Assembly: GCF_002214185.1 (NCBI RefSeq)
Contig: NZ_CP022161.1
Span: 4,711,767-4,775,766, forward strand
Direction: 5' to 3'
From: Streptomyces capitiformicae
GTDB lineage: Bacteria; Actinomycetota; Actinomycetes; Streptomycetales; Streptomycetaceae
Length of the DNA stretch: 64,000 nucleotides
The position numbers and the translations under genes were made by a program. The notes beneath the pieces are model-generated. The model saw only the letters and a program-made list of their open reading frames with translations. It had not been told where the DNA came from and ran no database searches. Positions 50,409 through 59,809 of the stretch are shown here, piece by piece (within the stretch, counting starts at the first letter, position 1; every line of letters begins with the position of its first letter).

Positions 50409-51791
50409 ATGGCCAGCAGAACCCTCTCCGGTGCGCTCGCGCTCGCCGCGGCCGCGTCGATCGCGCTCGTCGTCCCCGCCGGCAGCGCGTACGCCTCCCC
50501 GCCCGGCGCCAAGGACGTCACCGCCGTCCTGTTCGAGTGGAACTTCGCCTCGGTCGCCAAGGAGTGCACCAACACCCTCGGGCCGAACGGCTACGGGTAC
50601 GTCCAGGTCTCCCCGCCGGCCGAGCACATACAGGGCTCGCAATGGTGGACCTCGTACCAGCCCGTCAGCTACAAGATCGCCGGACGCCTCGGTGACGCCA
50701 CCGCTTTCAAGAGCATGGTCGACACGTGTCACGCGACCGGCGTCAAGGTCGTCGTCGACACGGTCATCAATCACATGTCCGCAGGCAGTGGGACCGGCAC
50801 CGGCGGCTCGTCGTACACGAAGTACAACTACCCCGGCCTGTACTCGTCGTTCGACTTCGACGACTGCACGGCCACCATCAGCGACTACACCAACCGCACG
50901 AACGTCCAGAACTGCGAGCTCGTGGGGCTCGCCGATCTGGACACCGGCGAGGACTACGTCCGCTCGGCCATCGCCGGGTACATGAACAGCCTCCTCGGCT
51001 ACGGCGTCGACGGCTTCCGTATCGACGCGGCCAAGCACATCCTGGCCGCCGACCTGGCCAACATCAAGTCCCGCCTCAGCAACACCTCGGTCTACTGGAA
51101 GCAGGAGGCCATCTACGGCAGTGGTGAGGCCGTGCAGCCGAGTGAGTACACGGGGAACGGCGACGTGCAGGAGTTCCGTTACGCCTTCGACCTCAAGCGG
51201 GTCTTCAACAACGAGAACCTTGCCTATCTGAAGAACTACGGCGAGGGCTGGGGCTACATGAGCAGTGGCGTCTCCGGGGTCTTCGTCGACAACCACGACA
51301 CCGAGCGCAATGGCAGCACCTTGAACTACATGGACGGCGCCAACTACACGCTCGCCAACGTCTTCATGCTCGCCTACCCGTACGGCGCCCCCGACATCAA
51401 CTCCGGCTACGAGTTCTCCTCCATCGACGCCGGCCCACCCAACGGCGGTACCGTCAGCGCCTGTTGGCAGGACGGCTGGAAGTGCCAGCACGCCTGGCCG
51501 GAGATCATGCGCATGGTCGCCTTCCGCAACGCCACCCGGGGCGAAGCCGTCACCAACTGGTGGGACAACGGCGCCGACGCCATCGCCTTTGGACGTGGCA
51601 GCAAGGGCTACGTCGCCATCAACCACGAGTCGAGCAGCCTCAGCCGTACGTACCAGACGTCCCTTCCGGCCGGCGCGTACTGCAACGTGCAGAACAACAC
51701 GACGGTGACCGTGAACAGTTCGGGTCAGTTCACCGCAACCCTCGGCGCCAACACGGCCCTGGCGATCTATGCGGGGAAGTCCAGCTGCTGA
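50409..51791 (+). CDS. Secreted alpha-amylase (GH13)
   Basis: The 460-residue enzyme has a Sec signal peptide ([22 protein letters not shown], cleaved after about residue 29) and a GH13 catalytic domain of the streptomycete/animal type: [29 protein letters not shown] (region I), GFRIDAAKH with Asp near 205, KQEAIYG with Glu near 233, and [10 protein letters not shown] with Asp near 297. A short C-terminal beta domain ends in [19 protein letters not shown]; the starch-binding CBM20 seen in many relatives is absent. It digests starch outside the cell to feed MalEFG. ATG 50409 follows GAGAAGGA; the longer frame to 50319 is rejected. A MalR-type dyad lies upstream. Confidence 0.96.
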   Translation: MASRTLSGALALAAAASIALVVPAGSAYASPPGAKDVTAVLFEWNFASVAKECTNTLGPNGYGYVQVSPPAEHIQGSQWWTSYQPVSYKIAGRLGDATAFKSMVDTCHATGVKVVVDTVINHMSAGSGTGTGGSSYTKYNYPGLYSSFDFDDCTATISDYTNRTNVQNCELVGLADLDTGEDYVRSAIAGYMNSLLGYGVDGFRIDAAKHILAADLANIKSRLSNTSVYWKQEAIYGSGEAVQPSEYTGNGDVQEFRYAFDLKRVFNNENLAYLKNYGEGWGYMSSGVSGVFVDNHDTERNGSTLNYMDGANYTLANVFMLAYPYGAPDINSGYEFSSIDAGPPNGGTVSACWQDGWKCQHAWPEIMRMVAFRNATRGEAVTNWWDNGADAIAFGRGSKGYVAINHESSSLSRTYQTSLPAGAYCNVQNNTTVTVNSSGQFTATLGANTALAIYAGKSSC

Positions 51792-51805
51792 GCCCGACAC
51801 CAGCT

Positions 51806-51850
51806 GAAAGTACTTTCCGTTACTTTCAAGCCTCTTGCTGAAAAGCTTTC
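51806..51850 (+). promoter_or_regulatory. Promoter-region dyads of the second amylase gene
   Basis: GAAAGTACTTTC (51806-51817) is a perfect 12-bp palindrome; 16 bases later tcttgctgaaaagc gives an imperfect TCTTGC half-site like that of MalR operators. The region lies about 100-60 bp before the TTG start. Confidence 0.5.
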
Positions 51851-51912
51851 GGCGGCGATACGGTCGCGCGGGGTCGGACCCGAAGAGCCGTACACCGCAA
51901 GGAGTCCACGTC

Positions 51913-54900
51913 TTGATACCGAGATGGCCGGTGCCGTCGAGCCGCCGTACCGCCCACGCTGGACGAGTGGCCGCAGTCACCGTGACCGCGCTGACCGCGG
52001 CGCTCGTCCAGCCCCTGGCCGCCGGAGCCGCGACCCCGCCCGCACCCCCGTCCGACGCGGAGCTGGCCGCCGAGCCCGCCCGTCACGACCTCACCCGGGA
52101 GCAGTTCTACTTCGTCCTGCCGGACCGTTTCGCCAACGGTGACAAGGCCAACGACAAGGGCGGACTGACCGGCTCGCGCCTCGCCACCGGGTACGACCCC
52201 ACCGACAAGGGCTTCTACCAGGGCGGCGACCTCAAGGGCCTGACCAACCGGCTCGACTACATCAAGGGCCTGGGCACCACGGCCCTCTGGCTCGCGCCCC
52301 TCTTCAAGAACCAGCCCGTCCAGGGCACCGGCGAGAACGCCTCCGCCGGCTACCACGGGTACTGGATCACCGACTTCACCCAGGTCGATCCGCACTTCGG
52401 GACGAACAAGGACCTGGAGACCCTTATCTCCAAGGCGCACGCCAAGGGCATGAAAGTCTTCTTCGACGTCATCACCAACCACACCGCCGATGTCGTCGAC
52501 TACGAGGAGAAGTCCTATGACTATCTGTCGAAGGGGGCCTTCCCTTACCTGACGCAGGACGGTGAGCCCTTCGACGACGCCGACTACGCCGACGGGACCA
52601 AGACCTTCCCGAAGGTCGACCGGGACTCCTTCCCGCGTACACCCGTCGTCCCGGCCGCGAAGAAGGACCTCAAGGTCCCCTCCTGGCTCAACGACCCCAC
52701 GATGTACCACAACCGGGGCGACTCCACCTGGGCCGGTGAGTCCGCCACGTACGGCGACTTCGTCGGGCTCGACGACCTGTGGACCGAGCGTCCCGAGGTC
52801 GTCGAGGGCATGGAGAAGATCTACAAGAGGTGGGTCAGGGACTTCGACATCGACGGCTTCCGGATCGACACCGTGAAGCACGTCAACACCGAGTTCTGGA
52901 ACCAGTGGGCCACCGCCCTCGACGCGTACGCGGCGAAGAAGGGCCGCGACGACTTCTTCATGTTCGGCGAGGTCTACTCGGCGGACACGTCCGTCACCTC
53001 CCCGTACGTCACCCAGGGCCGACTCGACTCCACGCTGGACTTCCCCTTCCAGGACGCGGCACGCTCGTACGCCTCCCAGGGCGGCAGTGCGCGGAAGCTG
53101 GCCGCCGTCTTCGGGGACGACTACAAGTACACGACCGACAAGGCCAACGCGTACGAGCAGGTCACCTTCCTCGGCAACCACGACATGGGCCGGATCGGGA
53201 CCTTCCTCAAGCAGGACGACCCGAAGGCCACCGATGCCGAACTGCTCGCCAAGGACAAGCTCGCCAACGAACTGATGTTCATCAGCCGGGGCAACCCCGT
53301 CGTCTACTACGGCGACGAGCAGGGCTTCACCGGCGCGGGCGGCGACAAGGACGCCCGCCAGACGCTGTTCGCCTCCAAGGTCGCCGACTATCTCGACGAC
53401 GACCAGCTCGGCACCGACCGCACCCACGCCACGGACGCGTACGACACGAGTGCGCCGCTCTACAAGCAGATCAGTGCTCTCGCCAAGCTCCGCAAGGCCA
53501 ACCCCGCCCTCGCCGACGGCGTCCAGACCGAGCGTTACGCGGAAGACGGCGCGGGCATCTACGCCTTCTCCCGCACCGACGCCAAGACCGGCACCGAGTA
53601 CGTCGTCGCCTTCAACAACGCGGACGACGCCAAGGCGGCGACGTTCGCGACCGGTTCGGCAGGGATGACCTTCAAGGGGGTCTACGGCACGACCACGAAG
53701 GTGAAGAGTGACTCGGATCGGAGGGTGACCGTCACCGTCCCGGCCGGCTCGGCGATCGTCCTCAAGGCCACCGGCAAGCTCGCCCGGCCCGCCACCAAAC
53801 CGTCCGTCACCCTCAAGGCCCCGGCCGCCGGCGCCACCGGCACCGTCGACATCACCGCCGATCTCGACGGCGGACAGCTCAACCGCGTCGTCTTCGCCGC
53901 CCAGATCGGCAACGGCAAGTGGCGGACCCTCGGCTCCGCCGACCACGCTCCGTACCAGGTCACCCAGACCATCGGCGAGCACGTACCGGCCGGAACCGCC
54001 CTGCGGTACAAGGCAGTTGTGATCGACTCGGCCGGACGTACGGCGAGCGCCACGGCCACCTCCACCACCGGCACCCCGCCCGCCCCCGAGCTCCCGACCG
54101 CCTCCTCGCGCGACTACGCGATCGTCCACTACAAGCGCGCGGACGGCGACTACACCGACTGGCGGCTGTACGCGTGGGGCGACATCGCCGACGGCGAGGG
54201 GACGACCTGGCCAGAAGGGCACGACTTCATCGGCCGTGACGCGTACGGCGCCTTCGCCTACGTCAAGCTCAAGCCCGGCGCCTCGAACGTCGGTTACCTC
54301 GTCATCGACAAGGACGGCAACAAGGACGTCTCCGCCGACCGTTCGATCGACGTGACGAAGACGGGCGAGATCTGGGTCGAGCAGGGCAAGGAAGCCGTAC
54401 TGACGGAGAAGCCCGACTACCCCGCCCAGGACACGTCCAAGGCCGTCCTCCACTACCATCGCGCCGACGGGAACCACGACGGCTGGGGCCTGCACGTCTG
54501 GACCGGCGCCGCCAACCCGACCGACTGGTCGAAGCCCCTGGAGCCGGTGCGGACCGATGCCTATGGCGCGGTCTTCGAAGTGCCGCTCAGGGACGGTGCC
54601 ACCAGCCTCAGCTACATCATCCACAAGGGCGACGAGAAGGACCTCTCCAGCGATCAGTCACTCGACCTCAAGGCCAATGGCCACGAGGTGTGGCTGCTCG
54701 GCGGCCAGGAGAAGTACCTGCTCCCGCAGCCGACCGGTTCCGCCGCCCTCGATCTGACCACCTCCCAGGCGATCTGGATCGACCGCGACACCCTCGCCTG
54801 GAACGGCAACGACACCGCCGCCTCCACTCAACTCCTCTCGTCCCGCACCGGCTCGATCAAGGTCACGAACGGCACCCTCACCAGCACCGACGAGCGCTGG

Positions 54901-55176
54901 CTTCGCCTCACCAGGTCGACCCTCACCGACGCCCAGAAGGCCAAGTACCCGCACCTGGCGTCGTACACCGCCTGGACCGTCGACCCACGCGACCGCGACC
55001 GGGTCCGCGAGGCCCTGCGCGGCCAACTCGTCGCCTCCCAGCGCGCCGCCAACGGGGCGGTCCTCGCGGCGACGGGCGTGGACTCTACCGTCAGGAACGC
55101 GTCGTACGAAGCGGAATCGGCCACGTTCGCCGTTCCGGGGCGGACCGTGGCGGTATTCGCACGATCCGACCGGTAG
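51913..55176 (+). CDS. Secreted amylase with pullulanase-associated domains, apparently C-terminally shortened
   Basis: TTG 51913 follows AAGGAG by eight bases and opens a signal peptide (VAAVTVTALTAALVQPLAAG). The 1087-residue protein has a GH13 domain with EQFYFVLPDRFANGD, GYHGYWITDF, Asp near 317 in GFRIDTVKH, Glu near 352 in FMFGEVYS and Asp near 423 in FLGNHDMG. Two CBM41/PUD-like domains follow (about 734-830, AIVHYKRADGDYTDWRLYAW; about 842-940, AVLHYHRADGNHDGWGLHVW), then a pullulanase N2-like region. In longer relatives a second, pullulanase GH13 domain comes next; here the sequence jumps near residue 1053 (NGAVLAATGV) to VDSTVRNASYEAESATFAVP, which looks like the extreme C-terminus. 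Debranching activity is therefore probably lost. Confidence 0.88.
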   Translation: MIPRWPVPSSRRTAHAGRVAAVTVTALTAALVQPLAAGAATPPAPPSDAELAAEPARHDLTREQFYFVLPDRFANGDKANDKGGLTGSRLATGYDPTDKGFYQGGDLKGLTNRLDYIKGLGTTALWLAPLFKNQPVQGTGENASAGYHGYWITDFTQVDPHFGTNKDLETLISKAHAKGMKVFFDVITNHTADVVDYEEKSYDYLSKGAFPYLTQDGEPFDDADYADGTKTFPKVDRDSFPRTPVVPAAKKDLKVPSWLNDPTMYHNRGDSTWAGESATYGDFVGLDDLWTERPEVVEGMEKIYKRWVRDFDIDGFRIDTVKHVNTEFWNQWATALDAYAAKKGRDDFFMFGEVYSADTSVTSPYVTQGRLDSTLDFPFQDAARSYASQGGSARKLAAVFGDDYKYTTDKANAYEQVTFLGNHDMGRIGTFLKQDDPKATDAELLAKDKLANELMFISRGNPVVYYGDEQGFTGAGGDKDARQTLFASKVADYLDDDQLGTDRTHATDAYDTSAPLYKQISALAKLRKANPALADGVQTERYAEDGAGIYAFSRTDAKTGTEYVVAFNNADDAKAATFATGSAGMTFKGVYGTTTKVKSDSDRRVTVTVPAGSAIVLKATGKLARPATKPSVTLKAPAAGATGTVDITADLDGGQLNRVVFAAQIGNGKWRTLGSADHAPYQVTQTIGEHVPAGTALRYKAVVIDSAGRTASATATSTTGTPPAPELPTASSRDYAIVHYKRADGDYTDWRLYAWGDIADGEGTTWPEGHDFIGRDAYGAFAYVKLKPGASNVGYLVIDKDGNKDVSADRSIDVTKTGEIWVEQGKEAVLTEKPDYPAQDTSKAVLHYHRADGNHDGWGLHVWTGAANPTDWSKPLEPVRTDAYGAVFEVPLRDGATSLSYIIHKGDEKDLSSDQSLDLKANGHEVWLLGGQEKYLLPQPTGSAALDLTTSQAIWIDRDTLAWNGNDTAASTQLLSSRTGSIKVTNGTLTSTDERWLRLTRSTLTDAQKAKYPHLASYTAWTVDPRDRDRVREALRGQLVASQRAANGAVLAATGVDSTVRNASYEAESATFAVPGRTVAVFARSDR

Positions 55177-55302
55177 GGCGCTAACTTGTTGGGTGGTGCA
55201 GGTGGGAGAGGGCCTGCGCCACCCTGCGCCACCCGAGCCGCCAGGCCAGGGACAAGCCGTAGTGTCCCCGTTCCCCGTTCCCGGGCATCCCGCGAGAGCC
55301 TC

Positions 55303-56931
55303 ATGAGTCTCATGGCCGACGAAGCAAGCACCACGGTCCTGGTGGTCGACGACGCGGCCGCCAGCCGTTACGCGATGGGCGCGGTGCTGCGCCGGGCCGG
55401 GCACAACGTCGTCCCCGTCGCCAGCGCCCGCGAGGCGCTCACCGAACTCGACCTGCGGCTGCGCTCGGGAGCCCTGCCCGACGTGGCCCTCGTCGACGTC
55501 GGCCTGCCCGACATGAGCGGCTTCGAACTCTGCCGCCTCCTCAAGGCCCAGCCCCCGATGGCCGCCCTGCCCGTGGTCCACTTCTCCGCGGCGGCCGTCG
55601 CCCCCAGCGACCGCTGCCGGGGACTGGACGCGGGCGGCGAGGCCTATCTGACGGTGCCCGCCGAACCCGAGGAGATCCAGGCGGTCGTACGGGCCGCCGT
55701 GCGCGGCGCCCGGATGCGCAACGACGCCGAGGCCCTCGTACAGCGGCTCACGCTCCTGTCCGAGACCATCGTCGACGTCCAGGCCGCCCGCACCCTGGAG
55801 GAGCTGGCCGGCGCCGCCGCCGAGGGGGCCGCCCGGCTCACCCGGTCGCCCGCCGCCGTGTTCGTGCTCGGCGAGGACGGCGACCTGTACAGCGGCACCT
55901 CCCGGGCCAGGGCCCGCACCACCCTCCCCGACGCCGGCGCGCACGAGGCCGTGGCCCGGCTCATCCGGCGCCTCACCGACGGCAACCTTGGGCCGCACGA
56001 CACCGTCGTCCCCGCGCCCCTGTGGCCGCCGGGCTTCTTCCGGCCCGGCGTCACCGAGGACGCCCGTCTGGTGCTGGCCCGCACCGAGGGCGGCGCCCCC
56101 GTGTGCGTCGCCACGCCCGTGGGCGGTATACGCACCGCGTCGGCCGACACCGCCGGGCTCGTCGCCCGGCTCGCCCAGGCCACCGCGCTGGCCGCGCAGC
56201 CGCTGCTCATGTACCAGGTCGAGCGCCATGTCGCGCTCACCCTCCAGCACAGCTTCCTGCCCAAGCGGGTGCCGGAGTTCCCCGGCCTCGAAGTCGTCGT
56301 CCGCTATGTGCCGGCCTCCCGGCAGACCGAGATCGGCGGAGACTTCTACGCGGCCGTCTCCACCCCCGACGGCATCCTCACCGCCGTCGGCGACGTCGTC
56401 GGACACTCGCTGGAGGCGGCCACCGTGATGGTCGAGATCCGGCACGCCCTGCGCGCGTACGCGGTGGAGGACGCCGACCCGGCGGAGGTCGCGCGGCGGC
56501 TCGACCGGATGCTCCAGCACTACCACCCCGACGTCACCGCCACGGTCTGTCTCGCCCTGGTGGAGCCGGACAGCGGGCGCGTCCGGATCGCCAACGCGGG
56601 CCACATACCGCCGCTCATCGTCCATGAGGCCGGTGGCGCCGAGTATGTGCAGGCCGCCGGGCCGCTCCTCGGGCTCGGCCTCGAACGGCCCGAGCCGACG
56701 GAGAGGGTGCTCGGGCCGACCGACCGGCTCCTCATGGTCACCGACGGGCTCATCGAGACCCGGGGGATCGACCTGTCGTTCTCCCTGGAGCAGCTGCGGG
56801 CCGCCGCGACGGACGCCCCGCTGGGGATGGACTCGCTGTGCGACACACTGCTGCACTGCTTCGGGCGGGACCGGGAGGACGACATCGCGATGTTGGCGTT
56901 GCGGCTGCGGTTAGACATCTCAGGGTGCTAG
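55303..56931 (+). CDS. SpoIIE-type PP2C phosphatase with receiver-like domain
   Basis: The 542-residue protein has an N-terminal response-regulator receiver fold (TTVLVVDDAAASRYAMG; phospho-acceptor-like Asp near 65 in ALVDVGLPDMSG), a GAF-like middle (about 150-310), and a C-terminal SpoIIE/PP2C domain with QTEIGGDFYAAVSTPDG, AVGDVVGHSLEAATVM and DDIAMLALR carrying the metal-binding Asp residues. Such proteins dephosphorylate anti-sigma-factor antagonists in Streptomyces stress and development circuits. ATG 55303 or 55312 is the start; the weak GAGAG site supports 55303. The upstream frame to 55186 is noncoding. No partner kinase is adjacent. Confidence 0.92.
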   Translation: MSLMADEASTTVLVVDDAAASRYAMGAVLRRAGHNVVPVASAREALTELDLRLRSGALPDVALVDVGLPDMSGFELCRLLKAQPPMAALPVVHFSAAAVAPSDRCRGLDAGGEAYLTVPAEPEEIQAVVRAAVRGARMRNDAEALVQRLTLLSETIVDVQAARTLEELAGAAAEGAARLTRSPAAVFVLGEDGDLYSGTSRARARTTLPDAGAHEAVARLIRRLTDGNLGPHDTVVPAPLWPPGFFRPGVTEDARLVLARTEGGAPVCVATPVGGIRTASADTAGLVARLAQATALAAQPLLMYQVERHVALTLQHSFLPKRVPEFPGLEVVVRYVPASRQTEIGGDFYAAVSTPDGILTAVGDVVGHSLEAATVMVEIRHALRAYAVEDADPAEVARRLDRMLQHYHPDVTATVCLALVEPDSGRVRIANAGHIPPLIVHEAGGAEYVQAAGPLLGLGLERPEPTERVLGPTDRLLMVTDGLIETRGIDLSFSLEQLRAAATDAPLGMDSLCDTLLHCFGRDREDDIAMLALRLRLDISGC

Positions 56932-56954
56932 GACACGGGGTGGTCACCATATCC

Positions 56955-57190
56955 GTGTTTGGGGACACATCGATGCCGAATGCAGAAACCCCGGGTCCGG
57001 CCATGTGCGCCGTCACTCTTCCGGGTCCGCAGCCCAGGTCCGCGACCGGTCCTCGGTCAGATGCCTGCACCAGCTCGGCGAAGGCGATCAGCATCGAGCG
57101 AGAGAGGTAGTCCAGCTCAGACGGCGTCTTGACGAGGGCGACGTAGTCGTGGGCCACGGTGTCGTATGACTCCCGGACCGCAGCGAGGTA
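56955..57190 (-). pseudogene. N-terminal fragment of a SAM-dependent methyltransferase
   Basis: The minus strand reads PYLAAVRESYDTVAHDYVAL, KTPSELDYLSRSMLIAFAEL and the SAM motif PVADLGCGPGRVTAHMAG, then AFGIDVSPNTD, after which similarity ends near 56955. The usual start codon upstream of PYLAAV is lost (an ATA/CAA context is found). Only about a third of the gene remains. Confidence 0.75.
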
Positions 57191-57226
57191 CGGCCGTTCT
57201 TGAGTTATCTCAGGGGCGGTTGACGA

Positions 57227-57270
57227 GATCCCGACCGATCATCGCGATCGGTCGGGATCTTTGTCGTTTT
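57227..57270 (+). terminator. Strong intrinsic terminator in the decayed region
   Basis: gatcccgaccgatc (57227-57240) and gatcggtcgggatc (57246-57259) are perfect 14-bp arms with a 5-nt loop, followed by tttgtcgttttt. The gene it served on the plus strand is not recognisable; it may come from a lost mobile element. Confidence 0.85.
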
Positions 57271-57465
57271 TCGGGGTCCGTTCGAGCCTGTTCGGGGTGG
57301 TGGATGGCGGCGGTCGGTAGGTTTCGTCGTGTTGCTGTCCTGGCCCGTCGCGTTGAGCGCATCCCGGCCAGCCCCGGGGTGCCGGGGTAGGTGACCACGA
57401 GTGGTCTCCACCCGCGCCGGAGTCGAGACGTCCTCCCCGATCGCGGCAGCGTTCTTCTTCGCCTT

Positions 57466-57771
57466 TTATCGCCTGCCCAGCGGTGGCCAGCAACGACAGC
57501 ATCCGCCGCCGCCCCTCTTCCCAACCAAGCGGCCCCACCGGCCCCGGCGGCGTTTCGGAGACTGCTGGGCGCCAGCCTCTTCAGACCCCGGCGTGGGTGG
57601 ATCTGCCGCTTCGCCCGCTTGCGGGACGTCGGGGGCTTCAGGGGCGCCTGGCGTCCCGATGTCTGCAGGTAGGGACTCCAGCGTCTCCTGCACCTGCCAG
57701 AGCCTCACCACACGGTAGGAGCCGCAGCCACAAGATCGCACGAGCTGTCCGTCACCGACCGCAAAGGACAA
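57466..57771 (-). CDS. Hypothetical small protein, doubtful
   Basis: A 101-codon minus-strand frame starts SFAVGDGQLVRSCGCGSYRV and VVRLWQVQETLESLP, which has the look of a real protein (three Cys close together, mixed residues), then turns into a Pro/Ala/Glu-rich tail and a basic, Gly/Cys-rich end. I recognise no family. It lies among fragments, so it may be intact, truncated or chance. Confidence 0.3.
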   Translation of the reverse strand: MSFAVGDGQLVRSCGCGSYRVVRLWQVQETLESLPADIGTPGAPEAPDVPQAGEAADPPTPGSEEAGAQQSPKRRRGRWGRLVGKRGGGGCCRCWPPLGRR

Positions 57772-57886
57772 CTTGCTCAGCGACTACGCCACCGCCTGGC
57801 TCGGATACATCGACGGCGCGATCGAGCGGGCGCTCGTCACGGCGAGCCGGATTCGGGTGCAGCTGGCGGGGCGCACTGCGTCCTAG
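57762..57886 (+). pseudogene. Unidentified C-terminal gene fragment
   Basis: The plus strand reads KDNLLSDYATAWLGYIDGAI and ERALVTASRIRVQLAGRTAS before a TAG stop at 57884-57886. The mix of residues suggests the tail of a real helical protein, but there is no start and no upstream continuation in frame with similar quality. The family is not recognised. Confidence 0.35.
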
Positions 57887-57896
57887 TTGTGAGTAC

Positions 57897-58109
57897 TCAG
57901 GACGTCGGCGCTGCCCGATGCGGGCTGTCGCCGTGTTCGGCCAGGAGGGCCAGGAGGGCCAGGAGCTTGCTGTAGCCGGCCGCGTCATCGCTAATGCGGG
58001 CCTTGGCGAGCAGGGTGCCGGTGTCGTCGACGAGGGCGACGTCGTGGTGACGCTCCGCCCAGTCGATGCCACAGAACACGGTCAAGCTGTCCTCCCAGAT
58101 CCAGCCCAT
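57897..58109 (-). pseudogene. IS110-family transposase, N-terminal fragment
   Basis: The minus strand reads VFCGIDWAERHHDVALVDD, with the first catalytic Asp of the DEDD transposases of IS110, and TGTLLAKARISDDAAGYSKL. After LLALLALLAEHGDSP (with a duplicated LLAL unit) it degenerates and stops. The remaining 300 or so residues are missing. Confidence 0.8.
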
Positions 58110-58686
58110 TTGTGCAAGTCACGAGTACATGCGGGTCACGCGGCGCCCTGATCCCAGGACTCTTCGGTCCGCCATCTCAGTAGCCGTTCGCGACACCAGC
58201 GCACCCCAGGGGCTCGATCTGTCTGCAGAGCTCACGGCTCGCGGATGGAACAAGAGGTCGACCCTGGGGCGGGCTCGCGCCGTGACGATCAACGTCCGGC
58301 CGGCCACCGCGAGTTTCGCGGTGATCACGGAGACGCCGGGCTGTGCCGCTCTTGACAGAGGCCTCGAAGGGCCCGGGGAAACGAAGGCATCAGCCCGGCG
58401 CTCGCGTCATCACCGCGAAGCACGGACAGTGGCGGACTCCGTGACGGTGGCGAAGGCGCCGGGCCTCGCCGCTCTAACCGGAGGCCTCGCGGGCCAGGTT
58501 GACTTCAGGCGTTGCCCGACACCCACGTCACCGCACGGAACCCACCTGGGTGGACAGCGGCACCAGTCTCAGAGCGGGTCTCAAGGACCGGAGAGGGCCA
58601 AGGCGTACCGCTGTCCGTCGTAAGCCGCTCGCCGGGCCTTGCGGGCGCCGGTCCGAGCCGCTTACACCCTGGATTAGGGTGACCTC
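58110..58686. other. Gene-free region with an imperfect direct repeat
   Basis: No supported gene in about 575 bp. Two related segments of about 37 bp lie at about 58341-58378 and 58460-58497, sharing gccgggc, gccgctct and gaggcctcg cores. The left part is probably the flank of the IS110 fragment; the right part holds the promoter of the CHMI-family gene. Confidence 0.45.
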
Positions 58687-59043
58687 ATGCCGCAGATCAC
58701 TGTTGATTACTCCTCTGTCCTTACTGATGGCTTCGACCGGGCCGGCTTCGCTCGGGCCCTGCACGAGGAAGTCGTACGGACGGCTGCCGCGAAGCCGGAA
58801 GCGTGCAAGACGCAGTTCCGGGCGACCGAGGGCACCACGGTCGGTCCCGACGTGACAGGGCACGCGATCGTGCACGTCTCGCTCGGGCTGCTCGCGGGGC
58901 GGACCGATGAGACCAAGGTGACGCTGACCGAGAACGTGCTCGGGCTGCTTCGGGAGTACGTGAAGGTGGGGGAGGGGCTGGCGCTGCATGCGTCGGCGGA
59001 GGTGCGGGACCTTGATCCCTCCTACCGGAAGTTCGACGCGTAG
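58687..59043 (+). CDS. 5-carboxymethyl-2-hydroxymuconate isomerase family protein
   Basis: The 118-residue protein starts MPQITVDYSSVLTDGFDRAG; the N-terminal Pro after Met removal is the catalytic base of this tautomerase-fold family. It also has RATEGTTVGPDVTGHAIVHV and VSLGLLAGRTDETKVTL, as in CHMI proteins. The classical enzyme works in homoprotocatechuate degradation, but no pathway neighbours exist here, so the substrate may differ. Its last 22 bp overlap the end of the convergent TetR gene. Confidence 0.87.
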   Translation: MPQITVDYSSVLTDGFDRAGFARALHEEVVRTAAAKPEACKTQFRATEGTTVGPDVTGHAIVHVSLGLLAGRTDETKVTLTENVLGLLREYVKVGEGLALHASAEVRDLDPSYRKFDA

Positions 59044-59696
59044 CCCTGATCGTCAGCGATCGTCTCGTCAGACACCATTCTGCGAAGTATCGCCGCCATC
59101 TCCTTGTCGTACGCGGCGCTCACGGTCATCAGGGACGCGAAGTCGTGGACCAGCTTGGTCTCCAGCTCCTCCCTCGGGATGCGGCGGCCCTCCAGCCAGA
59201 TCAGGGCCGCCGACTCGACGAGGGAGATCCAGGAGCGGACGACGAGTTCCAGGCGGGCCGGTGGGTTCGTGACGTCGAGGTGCGTAAGGATCTGGACATA
59301 CGCGGCCTGGCGTACGCCGTCGATGAGGGTGTTCGTACGGGAGGAGCCGACCCCCGGGCCGCCGCGCAGCAGGGCGGAGAAACCCGGGCCGTGGTCGTCG
59401 ACGAAGTCGAAGTAGCGGCGCATGACGCGCAGCAGGCGCGCGCCCAGCGGACCCTCGCGGGGCTCGACGAAACGGTCCGCGAGATCCTCGGCGGCGCGCT
59501 TCAACGCGGCCTCGTACAGGCTGAGTTTGCCCGGGAAGTAGTGGTAGACGAGCGGCCGTGAGATACCGGCCGCCGTCGCTATCTCGTCGATCGAGACCTC
59601 ATCGGGCGAGCGGCTGCTGAAGAGTTCGAGGGCGACGCCGATCAACTGCTGCCGCCGCTCCTCCACACCCATCCTGCGGCGCACACCGGTAGCCAT
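59022..59696 (-). CDS. TetR/AcrR family regulator
   Basis: The 224-residue protein has a TetR helix-turn-helix, SIDEIATAAGISRPLVYHYF near residues 35-54 followed by PGKLSLYEAALKRA, and a large C-terminal ligand domain (RVMRRYFDFVDDHGPGFSAL; VRSWISLVESAALIWLEGRR). ATG 59696 or the internal MGVEERR start are both possible. Targets are not evident; it is convergent with the CHMI-family gene and separated from the sigma-like gene upstream by a 16-bp repeat array. Confidence 0.92.
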   Translation of the reverse strand: MATGVRRRMGVEERRQQLIGVALELFSSRSPDEVSIDEIATAAGISRPLVYHYFPGKLSLYEAALKRAAEDLADRFVEPREGPLGARLLRVMRRYFDFVDDHGPGFSALLRGGPGVGSSRTNTLIDGVRQAAYVQILTHLDVTNPPARLELVVRSWISLVESAALIWLEGRRIPREELETKLVHDFASLMTVSAAYDKEMAAILRRMVSDETIADDQGYASNFR

Positions 59697-59751
59697 GCGA
59701 ACACTTTACCGATTGATTCCGGCCTCTCATGGCCGATCGAGCAGGGGCGTG

Positions 59752-59809
59752 CAGAGGCCGTGGTGTGCAGAGGCCGTGGTGTTCAGAGGCCGTGGTGTTC
59801 AGAGGCCGT
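59752..59809. repeat. Tandem 16-bp repeats (3.6 copies)
   Basis: Units of cagaggccgtggtgtt type start at 59752, 59768, 59784 and 59800 (partial). The last units overlap the stop codon (59799-59801) of the sigma-like gene, so the array began within its 3' end. Confidence 0.9.

Noticed and set aside
51826..54624. 932-codon minus-strand frame opposite the amylase gene
   Set aside because: Antisense shadow with Val/Gly/Asp-rich composition and no motif.
54658..56856. 732-codon minus-strand frame opposite the PP2C gene
   Set aside because: Shadow frame spanning two real plus-strand genes and their spacer.
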